In this document: positions 44,378-54,280 of the stretch, one piece after another
Layout: the number at the start of each line of letters is the position of its first letter
Position numbering within the stretch: the stretch's first letter is position 1
Origin: Marinobacter caseinilyticus
GTDB taxonomy: Bacteria; Pseudomonadota; Gammaproteobacteria; Pseudomonadales; Oleiphilaceae
Direction: 5' to 3'
Length of the DNA stretch: 64,000 nucleotides
Assembly: GCF_011074955.1 (NCBI RefSeq)
Contig: NZ_WUQJ01000004.1
Coordinates: 186,001-250,000 of the forward strand
Notes under the pieces: generated by a model
Told to the model about the DNA's origin: nothing
Seen by the model: the letters and a program-made list of their open reading frames with translations, nothing else
Databases searched by the model: none
Position numbers and translations under genes: made by a program

Positions 44378-46330
44378 TCAGCCCATGTGGCCCAACACGA
44401 CCAACTGGTCGCCTGGCTGGAGATCCAGAAACGCGCGCCGCTCCGGGTTGAGCTGCACATGCTTACCCGACTCACCCGGTGTCGCCCGCAACACCCCCAA
44501 CGCAATATCACCCTGAGCCGCCGCTATTTTCTCCAACGCCAGAAAGTCCGCGCTGGCGGGCAGTGGGTAGTCTTCCTGGCGCCGAAACACAATTTCCGCC
44601 CCCCCTACCGTAAACAGTTCGTCGAACACCACTCGCAGTTCGCGCCGCAGCGCTACCTGAGCCAACACGTGACTGAGGATCATCGGGCTGACAATAATTT
44701 CGCTCTGATTAACCTGCAGCAACGAGCGATTGTCCGGGTCGCTGAGTTCCATAATTACCTGGGGCTTGCGGGCCGCTTCCGCAAGAATGTCTTCCAGTTG
44801 CAGGAACCCCACCAGCGTGCGGGCATCCGCCTCTTCCCCGGAAGCCAGGCGGTCGCTGCTAAGCAGTAGCACCGAGTCGTAACCGTCCGGCTGCAGACGG
44901 CGCAACTCACCTTCCAGCATGTAATCACCGTCGATATGACGGCATTCAACCCGCTCGGTACCGCCGGTATAACGTTGTATGTCAGCAGCCCGCACATCCG
45001 CTGCGGTGACGGCCACCACATCGACATCAAACCGGTGGCCGGTATAGCTCTCAAACTCCGAGATCAGGGTCGGAACCCGCCGGTTCCAGCCCAGCACCAG
45101 AATCCGATGACGCACGTCCTCACTACCCCGCAGATCAGGCATCGGTGGCGCATCACGATGAATCCGGGGCAACGACGTTGCCTTCGCCACCGGCTCGGTT
45201 TCGGAATAATCCCGGGCCATCAAAACGACTCGGTCTTCCGATTTGATCACCGTTGTTGACGGCGCCATCAGATTCACCGTCCAACCACCCGCCACCGGGC
45301 TCAGCAAGCCCAGCACAATCGCCAGCGGCCGCGTGGACGCCAGTTCCTCCAGTGTCATACCGGCTGCAACACTGCCGGACCGGACGTAAATTTCATTGCC
45401 GTCACCGGCGGTCAACAGTTCGTTATAGACCTCAGACAACCCCGGGTGCAGGGTATTCTGGGCCATTAACCGGCTGATGGTGGCGTCACCGGCGACCACC
45501 TCAACCGCACCGGGGTACGCCCGCTCGATCACCGGGCGTTTGCGCAGATCCTGCAATTCCGCCACCACAAACGGCAGCGGTGCGCCGATCTGATGGGCCT
45601 GGGCCGCTATCGAAAGCAACGCTTTGACGGTTTCAACATCCGCCGTGACCAGACTGTTCGGGCCCTGGGAGCCGCTGGGAACAATGACCGCAGCGGCCTC
45701 CAGGCAAGCGACCCGGTGCAGCGCGTCGGGCTGAATCGGTGTGCCGGAGCGGAGGATAACCTGGCGGGATCGCCGCCCGATGCCCGGCTCATTTTTCAAC
45801 TCCAATACCTGGCCCGCTGAAACCTGCTCCGACAGCACCACAATCCGCAGGCGTTTGGTTTCGTGAAGTTCCAGGAATCGTCGCATGCGCCCAGAGGGGC
45901 CCAGCAACTCCGACAACAACGGCAGGGTCTGGCTGGTCCAGCCCAGTACCACAATGTGTCGCTTCAACGCGACCGGGGTCAGACCGCGCTCGAGGTCCGT
46001 CATCATGGCGATCAGCCAGCGCGTCATGATGGCGACCAACGCGCCCAGAAAGACAACGTAGCCGCTGACCGTCAGCAGGGTCGATACAAAGCGCTGCCAA
46101 TTGCCCTGGTCGTCGCCGAGATAGCCCGGATCGGTGAGCCGCAGGAATGCCCACCAGATGGCCGAGCCCAAGTCGTCAAACGGGGCTCCCAAAGGGCTGA
46201 CCAGGAGCCCGCCCACCAGCGAGATAACGCCGATGAAAACACCCACAACCAGCAGTTGGAAACCGGCCCCTTTGACAAACTGACGCTCGACGATGAACTT
46301 GGCCCGATCAATAAAACGCAATGGCAGCAT
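44378..46330 (-). CDS. CASTOR/POLLUX-related ion channel protein
   Basis: A 650-residue protein with two or three N-terminal membrane helices (FQLLVVGVFIGVISLVGGLLV and TLLTVSGYVVFLGALVAIMTRWLIAMM) flanking a pore-like loop (AIWWAFLRLTDPGYLGDD), then two RCK-like Rossmann domains (HIVVLGWTSQTLPLLSELL and HRILVLGWNRRVPTLISEFES). This plan matches the plant CASTOR/POLLUX channel family and its bacterial relatives. The ion selectivity in bacteria is not established. The PhnA-family gene lies 11 bases upstream on the same strand. Confidence 0.82.
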   Translation of the reverse strand: MLPLRFIDRAKFIVERQFVKGAGFQLLVVGVFIGVISLVGGLLVSPLGAPFDDLGSAIWWAFLRLTDPGYLGDDQGNWQRFVSTLLTVSGYVVFLGALVAIMTRWLIAMMTDLERGLTPVALKRHIVVLGWTSQTLPLLSELLGPSGRMRRFLELHETKRLRIVVLSEQVSAGQVLELKNEPGIGRRSRQVILRSGTPIQPDALHRVACLEAAAVIVPSGSQGPNSLVTADVETVKALLSIAAQAHQIGAPLPFVVAELQDLRKRPVIERAYPGAVEVVAGDATISRLMAQNTLHPGLSEVYNELLTAGDGNEIYVRSGSVAAGMTLEELASTRPLAIVLGLLSPVAGGWTVNLMAPSTTVIKSEDRVVLMARDYSETEPVAKATSLPRIHRDAPPMPDLRGSEDVRHRILVLGWNRRVPTLISEFESYTGHRFDVDVVAVTAADVRAADIQRYTGGTERVECRHIDGDYMLEGELRRLQPDGYDSVLLLSSDRLASGEEADARTLVGFLQLEDILAEAARKPQVIMELSDPDNRSLLQVNQSEIIVSPMILSHVLAQVALRRELRVVFDELFTVGGAEIVFRRQEDYPLPASADFLALEKIAAAQGDIALGVLRATPGESGKHVQLNPERRAFLDLQPGDQLVVLGHMG

Positions 46331-46341
46331 GGGAAAATCTC

Positions 46342-46914
46342 TCAGCCGGTCTTCTTGACGTACTGGGTCAACAGTACGATTCGCGTGCCATTTACACGCC
46401 CCTCGATGTGTTCCGGATTTTCCGTTAAGGCAATATTCCGCACCGGGGTGCCGCGCTTGGCGGTAAAATTGGCCCCTTTCACGTCCAGATCCTTGATGAG
46501 GGTGACTGAATCACCCGCCTGCAATGGCGCGCCATTGGCGTCCAGAGTGGCAATGGACGCCGAGGCGTTGGCCAGCGTACCGGCTTCGGCCCAGGCCTGC
46601 ATCTCACCCTCCAGATAAAGCATATCGAGCAGGTCCTGGGCCCAGCTCTCACCGCTCAGCCGCTTCAGCAGTCGCCACGACATCACCTGCACGGCCGCGA
46701 CCGGGCTCCACATGCGGTCACTCAGGCCGGACCAGTGCGCCGAGTCCAGGGTTGCTGGCTGGTCGAGCTGGTCGCGACAGACACGGCACAGCAGCAACTC
46801 TGTGTCCGCCACCGGCGCTGGTCCGGCAACGTCGTACACGCCGAGATTCGATGTCCCTTCACACAGCTCACACCGTTCTCTGCTGCGTTCCCGTAATGCC
46901 TGTTCAGTTGCCAT
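46342..46914 (-). CDS. PhnA-family (YjdM-like) zinc-ribbon protein
   Basis: A 190-residue protein with a putative N-terminal zinc ribbon (RCELCEGTSNLGVY ... LLCRVCRDQL) and the C-terminal PhnA/YjdM domain (LQAGDSVTLIKDLDVKGANFTAKRGTPVRNI, IVLLTQYVKKT). Despite the name, this family is not the phosphonoacetate hydrolase, and its role is unknown. The ATG at 46914 (MATEQ) is supported by GGATACAAAG just upstream. It is probably co-transcribed with the channel gene. Confidence 0.87.
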   Translation of the reverse strand: MATEQALRERSRERCELCEGTSNLGVYDVAGPAPVADTELLLCRVCRDQLDQPATLDSAHWSGLSDRMWSPVAAVQVMSWRLLKRLSGESWAQDLLDMLYLEGEMQAWAEAGTLANASASIATLDANGAPLQAGDSVTLIKDLDVKGANFTAKRGTPVRNIALTENPEHIEGRVNGTRIVLLTQYVKKTG

Positions 46915-47186
46915 CTTTGTATCCTGTTGTGAATCGCGTCTGTCCGGCGGAAGCCTCAGGGGCATTCCAGTGATGGCACATTGGCCTGCGACCGCCAGTA
47001 CCAGGCCCCGCAGAGCGTTTGGGATACGCAAAAACGTGTCGGCCGGTTTGCCATAGTGACCTTAAGGGGTATAAATAGAAACGGGGACGATAGTAAGTGA
47101 TTAATCCTCGTGGTGCGATCCTTCTATCAGCGGTATGGTCTATCATTGAATGACTTATCTTGAGGGGATTATTCAGGGAGTGGCAA

Positions 47187-48317
47187 GTGTCTGAACAGTC
47201 GAAAGTTACGGTAATCTACGATGAGCGCGTGTTGGCTCATGAGCCTGATACCGACGCGGCGTTTCTTCCGGGCCGAATGGATAAGAGAGTCCGGCAAATC
47301 CTGTCGGGCCTCGGGGTGCCCTGGAAATACCCTGAGCACCCGGGTCGACTGACCGCCATCAAAGCACTGCTGGATGAACAACCGGTTCCGGGGCTCCAGT
47401 TCGAGACCGGTCGGGCCGCTACGGAAGAAGAATTGCAGCGGGTTCATACCGCCACCTTCATTGAGGGTATTTACGAGCTTCGCGGTCAGAATGCCTGGCT
47501 CGACGTCGATACCACGGCGGTTTCGCCTGGCAGTATCGAGGCGGCCGAGGTCGCAGCCGGCAGCGCCATCAAAGCGGTGGAGGCGGTCGTTTCAGGCCGC
47601 ACCGAAAGTGCCTTTGCCCTGGTCCGGCCGCCGGGCCACCACGCCGAGCCGGTGCGGGCCCGGGGCTTCTGCCTGTTCAACAATGTCGCGGTCGCCGCGG
47701 CCCATGCCCAGGCTGTGCTGGGTTGCGAGCGGGTATTGATTGTCGATTGGGACGCCCATCACGGCAACGGCACCCAGGATATCTTCTGGGCCGATCCCGA
47801 TGTGATGTTTTTCGACATACATCGCGGTGCCCCTTTTTACCCCGGCTCCGGCGGCCTTGAAGATGTGGGTGCCGGGCTCGGCGAAGGCACCACGGTCAAT
47901 GTTCCAATGCCCGCCGGGGCGGGTGATACGGCCTATATCAAAGCGCTTAACGACATCCTGGTGCCGGCGGCCGAGTGGTTCAAACCCGACCTGATCCTGG
48001 TGTCAGCCGGGTTTGATCCACACTGGTACGACCTGGCCCTCAACGTCTCTTATGAAGGATTCGGAGCCATGACAGGCATTCTCCAGTCATTGGCCCGCAA
48101 ACACTGTAACGGTCGCCTCGCGTTCGTATTGGAAGGCGGCTATAACCTGGAGTCTTTGGCGCACGGGGTCAGGGCGGTACTCGACGTACTGGCCGGTGGC
48201 GAGCCGCCAGAACCCGGCGTTTGCGGCGTTCGTGAAGTCGAGATTGCAACGGAGTTTCATCGCGATGCCTTTATCCGCGCGGCAGAGGACTTTGACGAAC
48301 CGACGGACAACCACTAA
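47187..48317 (+). CDS. Histone deacetylase family (acetylpolyamine-amidohydrolase-like) enzyme
   Basis: A predicted 376-residue zinc hydrolase with the HDAC core: [29 protein letters not shown], metal ligands in [31 protein letters not shown], and [13 protein letters not shown]. Bacterial members deacetylate polyamines or other small acetyl-amides. The substrate here is unknown. GTG at 47187 has GGGAG 7 bases upstream. Confidence 0.9.
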   Translation: MSEQSKVTVIYDERVLAHEPDTDAAFLPGRMDKRVRQILSGLGVPWKYPEHPGRLTAIKALLDEQPVPGLQFETGRAATEEELQRVHTATFIEGIYELRGQNAWLDVDTTAVSPGSIEAAEVAAGSAIKAVEAVVSGRTESAFALVRPPGHHAEPVRARGFCLFNNVAVAAAHAQAVLGCERVLIVDWDAHHGNGTQDIFWADPDVMFFDIHRGAPFYPGSGGLEDVGAGLGEGTTVNVPMPAGAGDTAYIKALNDILVPAAEWFKPDLILVSAGFDPHWYDLALNVSYEGFGAMTGILQSLARKHCNGRLAFVLEGGYNLESLAHGVRAVLDVLAGGEPPEPGVCGVREVEIATEFHRDAFIRAAEDFDEPTDNH

Positions 48318-48362
48318 GCCAACGCTCGATCGCACTGGCAGCCCGCGTCGTGAACCTCAGGC

Positions 48363-49217
48363 TCACGATGCGGCCGCCGCTTTCTGTTTTTCCAGGATCA
48401 CCAGTGCGATGCCACCCAAGATCGCCATCGCCGTCAGCACCAACCGCGCCGTCAACGACTCCCCGAGCAGCAGCACCCCACCGAGGGCCGCGATGACCGG
48501 CACGCTGAGCTGAATGGTAGCGGCGGACGTGGCACGCAGCAGCGGCAGTGCCATGTACCAGACGGCATACCCCATCCCGGACGCCAGCGCGCCGGACGCT
48601 ACCGCGTACCCCAGGCCTGCCGGATCCCACGCCATATCACCCATCATCAACACGCTCAGTGCCAGGGTAAACGGTACCGCACGGGCAAAATTACCGGCCG
48701 TCACCCGGGTCGGATCGCCCTTACCCCGGCCACGCAACGAATAGACGCCCCAGGCCACACCCGCCGCCAGCATCAGCACCGCGTTGACCAACGGCGGCGC
48801 CGACGACCCCGGCAGCAACAACCCGACCAGGCCCCCGAAAGCCAACAGAAAACCCAGCCACTGCAGCGGCCTCATTTGCTCACCCTGCCACAAGCCATGG
48901 CTGATCATCGTGGCCTGGACGGCGCCGAATAACAGTAACGCGCCCATCCCGGCAGAGAGCCCCAGGTACGCGAAAGAGAATGCCGCAGCGTAACCAAACA
49001 GGGCCAGCGCGGACACCCAACTGCCGCTGCCCTCAACCCGGCGTTGGCTAAGTCGCACCAATGCCCACAACATTACCGCGCCGGACAACAGGCGAACGGT
49101 GGTGAAACTCGCGGCATCAATCCCGGTTTCACGCAGCGCCACACGGCAGAGCAACGAATTACCCGCAAACGCAATCATCGCGGTGGTGGTCAATACAATA
49201 ACGCGGGCACGTGACAC
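48363..49217 (-). CDS. EamA/DMT-family exporter
   Basis: A 284-residue protein with about ten membrane helices in two EamA repeats (ALFGYAAAFSFAYLGLSAGMGALLLFGAVQATMI; GAVMLWALV; LSVPVIAALGGVLLLGESLTARLVLTAMAILGGIALVI). Such drug/metabolite transporters export amino acids or other small molecules. No substrate can be assigned. It converges with the HDAC-family gene. Confidence 0.85.
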   Translation of the reverse strand: MSRARVIVLTTTAMIAFAGNSLLCRVALRETGIDAASFTTVRLLSGAVMLWALVRLSQRRVEGSGSWVSALALFGYAAAFSFAYLGLSAGMGALLLFGAVQATMISHGLWQGEQMRPLQWLGFLLAFGGLVGLLLPGSSAPPLVNAVLMLAAGVAWGVYSLRGRGKGDPTRVTAGNFARAVPFTLALSVLMMGDMAWDPAGLGYAVASGALASGMGYAVWYMALPLLRATSAATIQLSVPVIAALGGVLLLGESLTARLVLTAMAILGGIALVILEKQKAAAAS

Positions 49218-49328
49218 GCAGTGATCCTTATGAAAATGGAACAGGCCGGCAAAGTTTAGCCGCCAATGGCTGCGCCGAAACTGCGACTATAGTGGCAACG
49301 GCGAACGCCCGCCGGCCGGCGCGGCCAC

Positions 49329-50327
49329 TCAGTAGCCTGAGCGCTGCTGCCGGCGTGTGAGCGTCCGTTCGACCACCTGCAAGCCCGGAGCATAATCCCC
49401 GGCCACAGCGGCCAGCGCTTTCGCCAGCGTCAAATCGGCAATGGCCTGGTGTTGCTGTGGCAATGAGTTGATGGTCATGGGCAAGAAGTCCAGTAACCGG
49501 TCGTCTCCGAATGTGGCGATCCGGAAGCCTTCGGGCAATGTCGCCCCAGACTCCAGCATAACGTCCAACACCCCTTGCAACAGCGTGTACGAGGCCGTTA
49601 CCAACGCCTCCGGACAGTGTTTGGCCTGCAGCAACCGGCGCATCAATGCAGCACCGGTTTCCCGGTCGTAATGCTCCCCGCTCAGTTCCAGTGACTGCAC
49701 GGGCCCCTGCGCAATGGCATCGTGGAAGCCGGACCGACGCTCCTGGGTCATGGTCAACGCTGGCACCGCGTCCATCCACGCCACGCGGCGAACGCCCGGC
49801 CCCAGTACCGAGCGCGTCAACATGGCGGCTTCGGCGCGATTATCACTCACCACGCACGCGATACGTTGCGGGTCTTGCGCACGGTCAATGGCGATTACTG
49901 GCAAGCCCTGCGCCATCAGGTCGGGGTAAAAGTCACCGTCCGGTGGCAGACAGCTGGCCACAATCAATGCGTCACACCGACGTGCCTTGAGCGATTGCGC
50001 CAGGGCTTTCTCGGTATCCGGATCATCGTCCGAGCCGGCGATTAGCAACTGATAACCCTGGGCGCGGCAGCCCAACTCCAGCAGTTTGGCGAGACGGGCG
50101 TAACTGGCGTTTTCCAGATCCGGCAGAATGAATCCGATGGTCCGGCTTGCCCCCCCGCGCAGGGCAGCCGCCTGGGTGTCGATACGGAACTGGTGAGCCT
50201 CGGCCACGGCCAGGACCTGGGCGATGGTATCGGGCTTGATTCTGCGTGCCCGGGCCTGGCCGTTCAAGACGTAACTGGCGGTTGTTCTGGACACCCCCGC
50301 CAAGCGGGCAAGTTCAGCCAATGTCAT
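49329..50327 (-). CDS. fruR: LacI-family fructose regulator (Cra/FruR-like)
   Basis: A predicted 332-residue regulator with an N-terminal helix-turn-helix (MTLAELARLAGVSRTTASYVLNGQARARRI) close to the Cra/FruR type and a periplasmic-binding-protein-like effector domain (IGFILPDLENASYARLAKLLE, ALIVASCLPPD, VIAIDRAQDP). The ATG at 50327 has GAGGAG 7 bases upstream. It is divergent from fruB, with a matching palindromic operator between. It likely represses fruBKA until fructose 1-phosphate is present. Confidence 0.92.
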   Translation of the reverse strand: MTLAELARLAGVSRTTASYVLNGQARARRIKPDTIAQVLAVAEAHQFRIDTQAAALRGGASRTIGFILPDLENASYARLAKLLELGCRAQGYQLLIAGSDDDPDTEKALAQSLKARRCDALIVASCLPPDGDFYPDLMAQGLPVIAIDRAQDPQRIACVVSDNRAEAAMLTRSVLGPGVRRVAWMDAVPALTMTQERRSGFHDAIAQGPVQSLELSGEHYDRETGAALMRRLLQAKHCPEALVTASYTLLQGVLDVMLESGATLPEGFRIATFGDDRLLDFLPMTINSLPQQHQAIADLTLAKALAAVAGDYAPGLQVVERTLTRRQQRSGY

Positions 50328-50411
50328 GCTGGGCTCCTCGTGCAAGTCATGCAGACTACCAAATCGGATGCTTGATTTCTGATCTATTCTATTCCAGAAT
50401 CATTCTACTGG

Positions 50412-50431
50412 TTGCTGACACGATTCAGCAA
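50412..50431. promoter_or_regulatory. Cra/FruR-type operator
   Basis: Perfect 7-base arms TTGCTGA and TCAGCAA flank CACGAT. The core GCTGACACGATTCAGC differs by little from the Cra consensus GCTGAAnCGnTTCAGC. It lies between fruR and fruB, about 50 bases before the fruB start. This is the expected site for FruR autoregulation and fru repression. Confidence 0.85.
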
Positions 50432-50483
50432 CTACCATTACCGGTACAACAACAACGTTTCACGGAAACCGGAGCACCCTCAC

Positions 50484-53315
50484 ATGCTGACACTGACGCA
50501 AGATGATATTCGTCTTGGCTGCCGCGCCGCGAACTGGCAGGAAGCCCTCTCCCAAGCCAGCAAGGATCTTGAGATGGCCGGTCGCGTTTCACCGGACTAT
50601 CACCACGGCATGCTCGAACGGGAGGCGCAGTCCTCCACTGTGCTTGGCCAGGGTATCGCCATTCCGCACGGCACGCCGGACAGCCGACACGCCGTTGCCG
50701 CCACGGGTATTCGGGTGCTGCAGTTTCCCGCCGGCGTGCGCTGGCATGACGGTGAAACCGTGTATGTACTGGTTGCGATTGCGGCTCAAACCGACGAACA
50801 CCTGGACATTCTCCGTCAGCTGACACGGGTATTGGATAAACCCGGCCTTGCCGGCCACCTTGCTCGCGCTACCGAGTCCGCCAGCCTGCTCACTGCGTTG
50901 TCTCGCGAGCCCGTCGCGGGGCGCTGTGATAGCCATACCCTGTGCCTCGGCCTGAACGCCACCACACCGATGGAATTGGCACTGAGTGCGGCCGCACGGC
51001 TACAGGCACTGACCTGCGTGGACCCCGATTTTGTGCAAACCCTGGCCGGCCAAACACCGGTCGCCATCGGACAGGGATTCTGGCTGGCCCACTGCGGCGC
51101 CGGCGTCCTTCAGCCCGCGCTCGCACTGGCGACACCCAAGCACCCGTCCGACCGCCTGCAAGGCGTGTTCTGCCTTGCCGGTAGCAGCGATGGTTGCGAC
51201 CCGCTGCTGGCGAGAATAGACAATGTGCTCGCGCAAGCCACCCCTCTGTCCGGGCTGTCATCCGATGCGGTACTGGCCTGCATGGCGGGCGACTTCGCCG
51301 ACGCGGTCACCGTCAACATCCGTGTTCTCAATGCCCATGGCCTCCATGCGAGGCCAGCCAAACAATTGGTGCAGGTTGCCCGTCAACAACCGGCGACACT
51401 CAAAATTCGCTTGCTTGAAAGTCACGACCCGGCGGTTTCAGCGGTCAGCCTTACCCGTATTCTTGGGCTGGGAGTCCGGCGTGGACAGACACTCCAGATA
51501 TCCGCCACCGGTGACCAGGCTGAATTGTCGGTAGAGGCACTGCGACAGGCAATCAGCGACGGCCTCGGCGAAGCCGTCAGTCCGCTCCGGGAACCCCCCC
51601 AGAGCACATCGGACACCCTCACGACCGCACCGGAGCCGTTATCGGCTGACCAACCGGTCAAAGCCATAGCAGCCTCCCCCGGTCTGGCGTTGGCGCCCGC
51701 GTTCGTACTCCGGGTGCCGCGCCTCGATTACCCGCTGACCGCCGTGCAGCCCGCAGACGAACTCAATCGCCTGGCGTCGGCCGTCCGGCGTGCTGAAGAG
51801 CAACTCAAGGACCTGATTCGTCAAGCCGAGGGCGGCGAAGCCGCACCCATTTTGTCGGTGCATGCGGAAATGCTGAATGACGACGACCTGCACCAGGCCG
51901 CTCGGGAGTCGATCAGTGAGGGCGCCTCAGCCGAAGCCGGCTGGTGGTCTGCAATCGATTCGGCGGCCCGGGCCCAGGAGGCTCTTTCGGACCGGCTGCT
52001 GGCGGAGCGCGCCGCCGACCTCAGAGACGTTGGCCGTCGCGTGCTGGCCATTCTGTGTGACATTGTGATGCCGACACCCCCGGACACGCCGTACATCCTC
52101 GTTGCGGAAGACCTCGGGCCCTCGGACGTCGCCCGGCTGGACACCCAGCGGGTGCGGGGCCTGATCACCGCTCGCGGCGGCGCAACCTCCCACAGCGCCA
52201 TCCTGGCGCGGGCATTGGGCCTGCCTGCCGTGGTGGGCGCCGGCGAACGGATCCTGTCGCTCGCCGATGGCGTTGATGTGGTCGTCGACGGCGAGCGTGG
52301 CTGTTTTGTCCCCGACCCCAGCGTCGATCGTCGTCTACGAGTCGACCGGCGGCTTGAAACCCTGGCAACCTTGCAGGCCAAAGCCTATGAGCTACGCCAC
52401 ACACCGGCCACCACCCAGGATGGCCATACCGTTGAAGTCTGCGCCAATCTTGGCAACACCGCCCACACCCCCGATGCGGTTGAGCGAGGCGCCGACGGTA
52501 TTGGTTTGCTGCGCACCGAATTTATTTTCATGGCGCACCCTCAGGCGCCCGACCTGCACACCCAGATTCAGGAATACCGGGCGGCATTCGACGCCCTCCA
52601 GGGGTTGCCATTGGTCGCCCGGACACTGGACGTGGGCGGTGACAAACCACTGGATTACTGGCCCATTCCCCAGGAAGACAACCCGTTTCTCGGACTCCGC
52701 GGCATTCGCCTGGCGCTGACCCGGCCTGAGATTCTGGAGACCCAGATTCGTGCTCTGCTAACCGCCGCTGGCGACCGCCCCTTACGCATCATGTTTCCCA
52801 TGGTGAAGGATCTGGCAGAGCTGCGGGCCGCCAAGGCCATAGTCGAACGTGTCAGATCGGAGGTCCGGGCCAGTGATGTCCAGATTGGAGTCATGATTGA
52901 GGTACCTTCCAGCGCTTTACTGGCTCACACACTGGCCCCGGAAGTGGATTTCTTTTCCATTGGCACCAACGATCTGACCCAATACACGCTGGCAATCGAC
53001 CGGGGCCACGACCAATTGTCGGCGGAATCGGACGGCCTGCATCCAGCGGTGCTGCGCCTGATTCAGATGACGGTTGAGGCAGCCCACGCCCACCAACGCT
53101 GGGTCGGTGTGTGCGGTGAACTGGGTTCCGACCCGCAGGCCATTCCCGTGCTGGTGGGCCTCGACGTGGATGAGCTGTCGGTCACCAGCCGCCGGGTTCC
53201 CCTGGTCAAAGCGTGCATCCGAAGCCTGACCCTCGACCATGCGCGCCGCCAGGCTGAACTGGCGCTCAGCAAGGCTAACGCGGCGGACGTGCGCGACGCC
53301 CTGGAGACGCTCTGA
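50484..53315 (+). CDS. fruB: Fructose PTS multiphosphoryl transfer protein (EIIA-HPr-EI)
   Basis: A predicted 943-residue fusion that passes phosphate from PEP to the fructose permease. It has an N-terminal EIIA(Fru) domain with the active His in GIAIPHG (about residue 60), a middle linker domain, HPr with HGLHARPAK (His near 290), and a full enzyme I with the active His in GGATSHSAILARA (about 565) and the C-terminal PEP-binding GVCGELGSDP. The ATG at 50484 (MLTLTQDDIRL) has GGAG upstream. As in Pseudomonas, fructose uptake would then be independent of a general PTS. Confidence 0.93.
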   Translation: MLTLTQDDIRLGCRAANWQEALSQASKDLEMAGRVSPDYHHGMLEREAQSSTVLGQGIAIPHGTPDSRHAVAATGIRVLQFPAGVRWHDGETVYVLVAIAAQTDEHLDILRQLTRVLDKPGLAGHLARATESASLLTALSREPVAGRCDSHTLCLGLNATTPMELALSAAARLQALTCVDPDFVQTLAGQTPVAIGQGFWLAHCGAGVLQPALALATPKHPSDRLQGVFCLAGSSDGCDPLLARIDNVLAQATPLSGLSSDAVLACMAGDFADAVTVNIRVLNAHGLHARPAKQLVQVARQQPATLKIRLLESHDPAVSAVSLTRILGLGVRRGQTLQISATGDQAELSVEALRQAISDGLGEAVSPLREPPQSTSDTLTTAPEPLSADQPVKAIAASPGLALAPAFVLRVPRLDYPLTAVQPADELNRLASAVRRAEEQLKDLIRQAEGGEAAPILSVHAEMLNDDDLHQAARESISEGASAEAGWWSAIDSAARAQEALSDRLLAERAADLRDVGRRVLAILCDIVMPTPPDTPYILVAEDLGPSDVARLDTQRVRGLITARGGATSHSAILARALGLPAVVGAGERILSLADGVDVVVDGERGCFVPDPSVDRRLRVDRRLETLATLQAKAYELRHTPATTQDGHTVEVCANLGNTAHTPDAVERGADGIGLLRTEFIFMAHPQAPDLHTQIQEYRAAFDALQGLPLVARTLDVGGDKPLDYWPIPQEDNPFLGLRGIRLALTRPEILETQIRALLTAAGDRPLRIMFPMVKDLAELRAAKAIVERVRSEVRASDVQIGVMIEVPSSALLAHTLAPEVDFFSIGTNDLTQYTLAIDRGHDQLSAESDGLHPAVLRLIQMTVEAAHAHQRWVGVCGELGSDPQAIPVLVGLDVDELSVTSRRVPLVKACIRSLTLDHARRQAELALSKANAADVRDALETL

Positions 53316-54280
53316 TGGCCAACATACTGACGGTCACCCCGAACCCGGCTCTGGACCTGACCGCGGAAATTCCCGGCCTTGCCCTGGGCGCCGTCAACCG
53401 GTCCGAAGCCACCCAATTGCAGCCTGCTGGCAAGGGCATCAATGTCGCTCGCGTACTGGCGCAGCTGGGACACACGGTCACGGTCTCCGGCTTCATGGCC
53501 GAAAGCAACGCGGCCCCCTTTGAGCGATTATTCGAGGCCGAGGCATTGCGGGACCGCTTTGTCCGGGTACTCGGCTGCAACCGCATTAACATCAAGATTG
53601 CGGAAACCGGGGGCCGGGTTACGGACATCAACGGCCCCGGCTTTACCCTGCCGCCGCAGGCCATTGAGCAGCTGAAAGCGGATCTGGGTGCGCTGGTCAA
53701 AGACGTTGACGCAGTGGTGTTTGCCGGCAGCTTGCCGCCTGGTTTGCCCGCACAGGCCCTGTACGAATTGATGGTGGATTGCCAGCGCATCGGGCGCCCG
53801 ACGTGGCTCGATACCAGTGGCAGCGCACTGGTTGAAGGCCTGAAAGCGATTCCCCGGGGGGTAAAACCCAACGGCGACGAACTCAGCACCTGGTCCGGTC
53901 GGCCGTTGTCCGACCGGACCGCTCACATACGGGCTGCCCGTGAAATGAAGGGCGCCGGCATTCGTGAAGTGATCGTCTCGATGGGCGCCGAGGGCGTGTT
54001 TTGGCTCAGCCCGGACCTGGAGCTGTATGCCACCTCCCCACCGGTGCCGGTGGTCAGTACCGTCTGTGCCGGTGACACCTTGCTGGCCGGGATAATTCAC
54101 GGTCAGCTGTCAGGCCTGCCTCGCACCGACACCCTCCAGCTGGCGACCGCACTGGCGGCGGAATCGGTTCGACACGTTGGTGTCGGCAACCCCGATGCGC
54201 CAGACCTTAGCCGCCTAAAACAACAAACACGAATCCACTCCCTGCTGGGGGACAACACGATTCGGGAGCTGCCACTATGA
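53315..54280 (+). CDS. fruK: 1-phosphofructokinase
   Basis: It phosphorylates fructose 1-phosphate to fructose 1,6-bisphosphate. The 321-residue PfkB-family protein starts ILTVTPNPALDLT, has the substrate segment QPAGKGINVARVLAQLG (about residues 33-50), and the C-terminal anion-hole motif VVSTVCAGDTLLAGII with the catalytic Asp. Its ATG overlaps the fruB stop (TGATG). Confidence 0.95.
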   Translation: MANILTVTPNPALDLTAEIPGLALGAVNRSEATQLQPAGKGINVARVLAQLGHTVTVSGFMAESNAAPFERLFEAEALRDRFVRVLGCNRINIKIAETGGRVTDINGPGFTLPPQAIEQLKADLGALVKDVDAVVFAGSLPPGLPAQALYELMVDCQRIGRPTWLDTSGSALVEGLKAIPRGVKPNGDELSTWSGRPLSDRTAHIRAAREMKGAGIREVIVSMGAEGVFWLSPDLELYATSPPVPVVSTVCAGDTLLAGIIHGQLSGLPRTDTLQLATALAAESVRHVGVGNPDAPDLSRLKQQTRIHSLLGDNTIRELPL

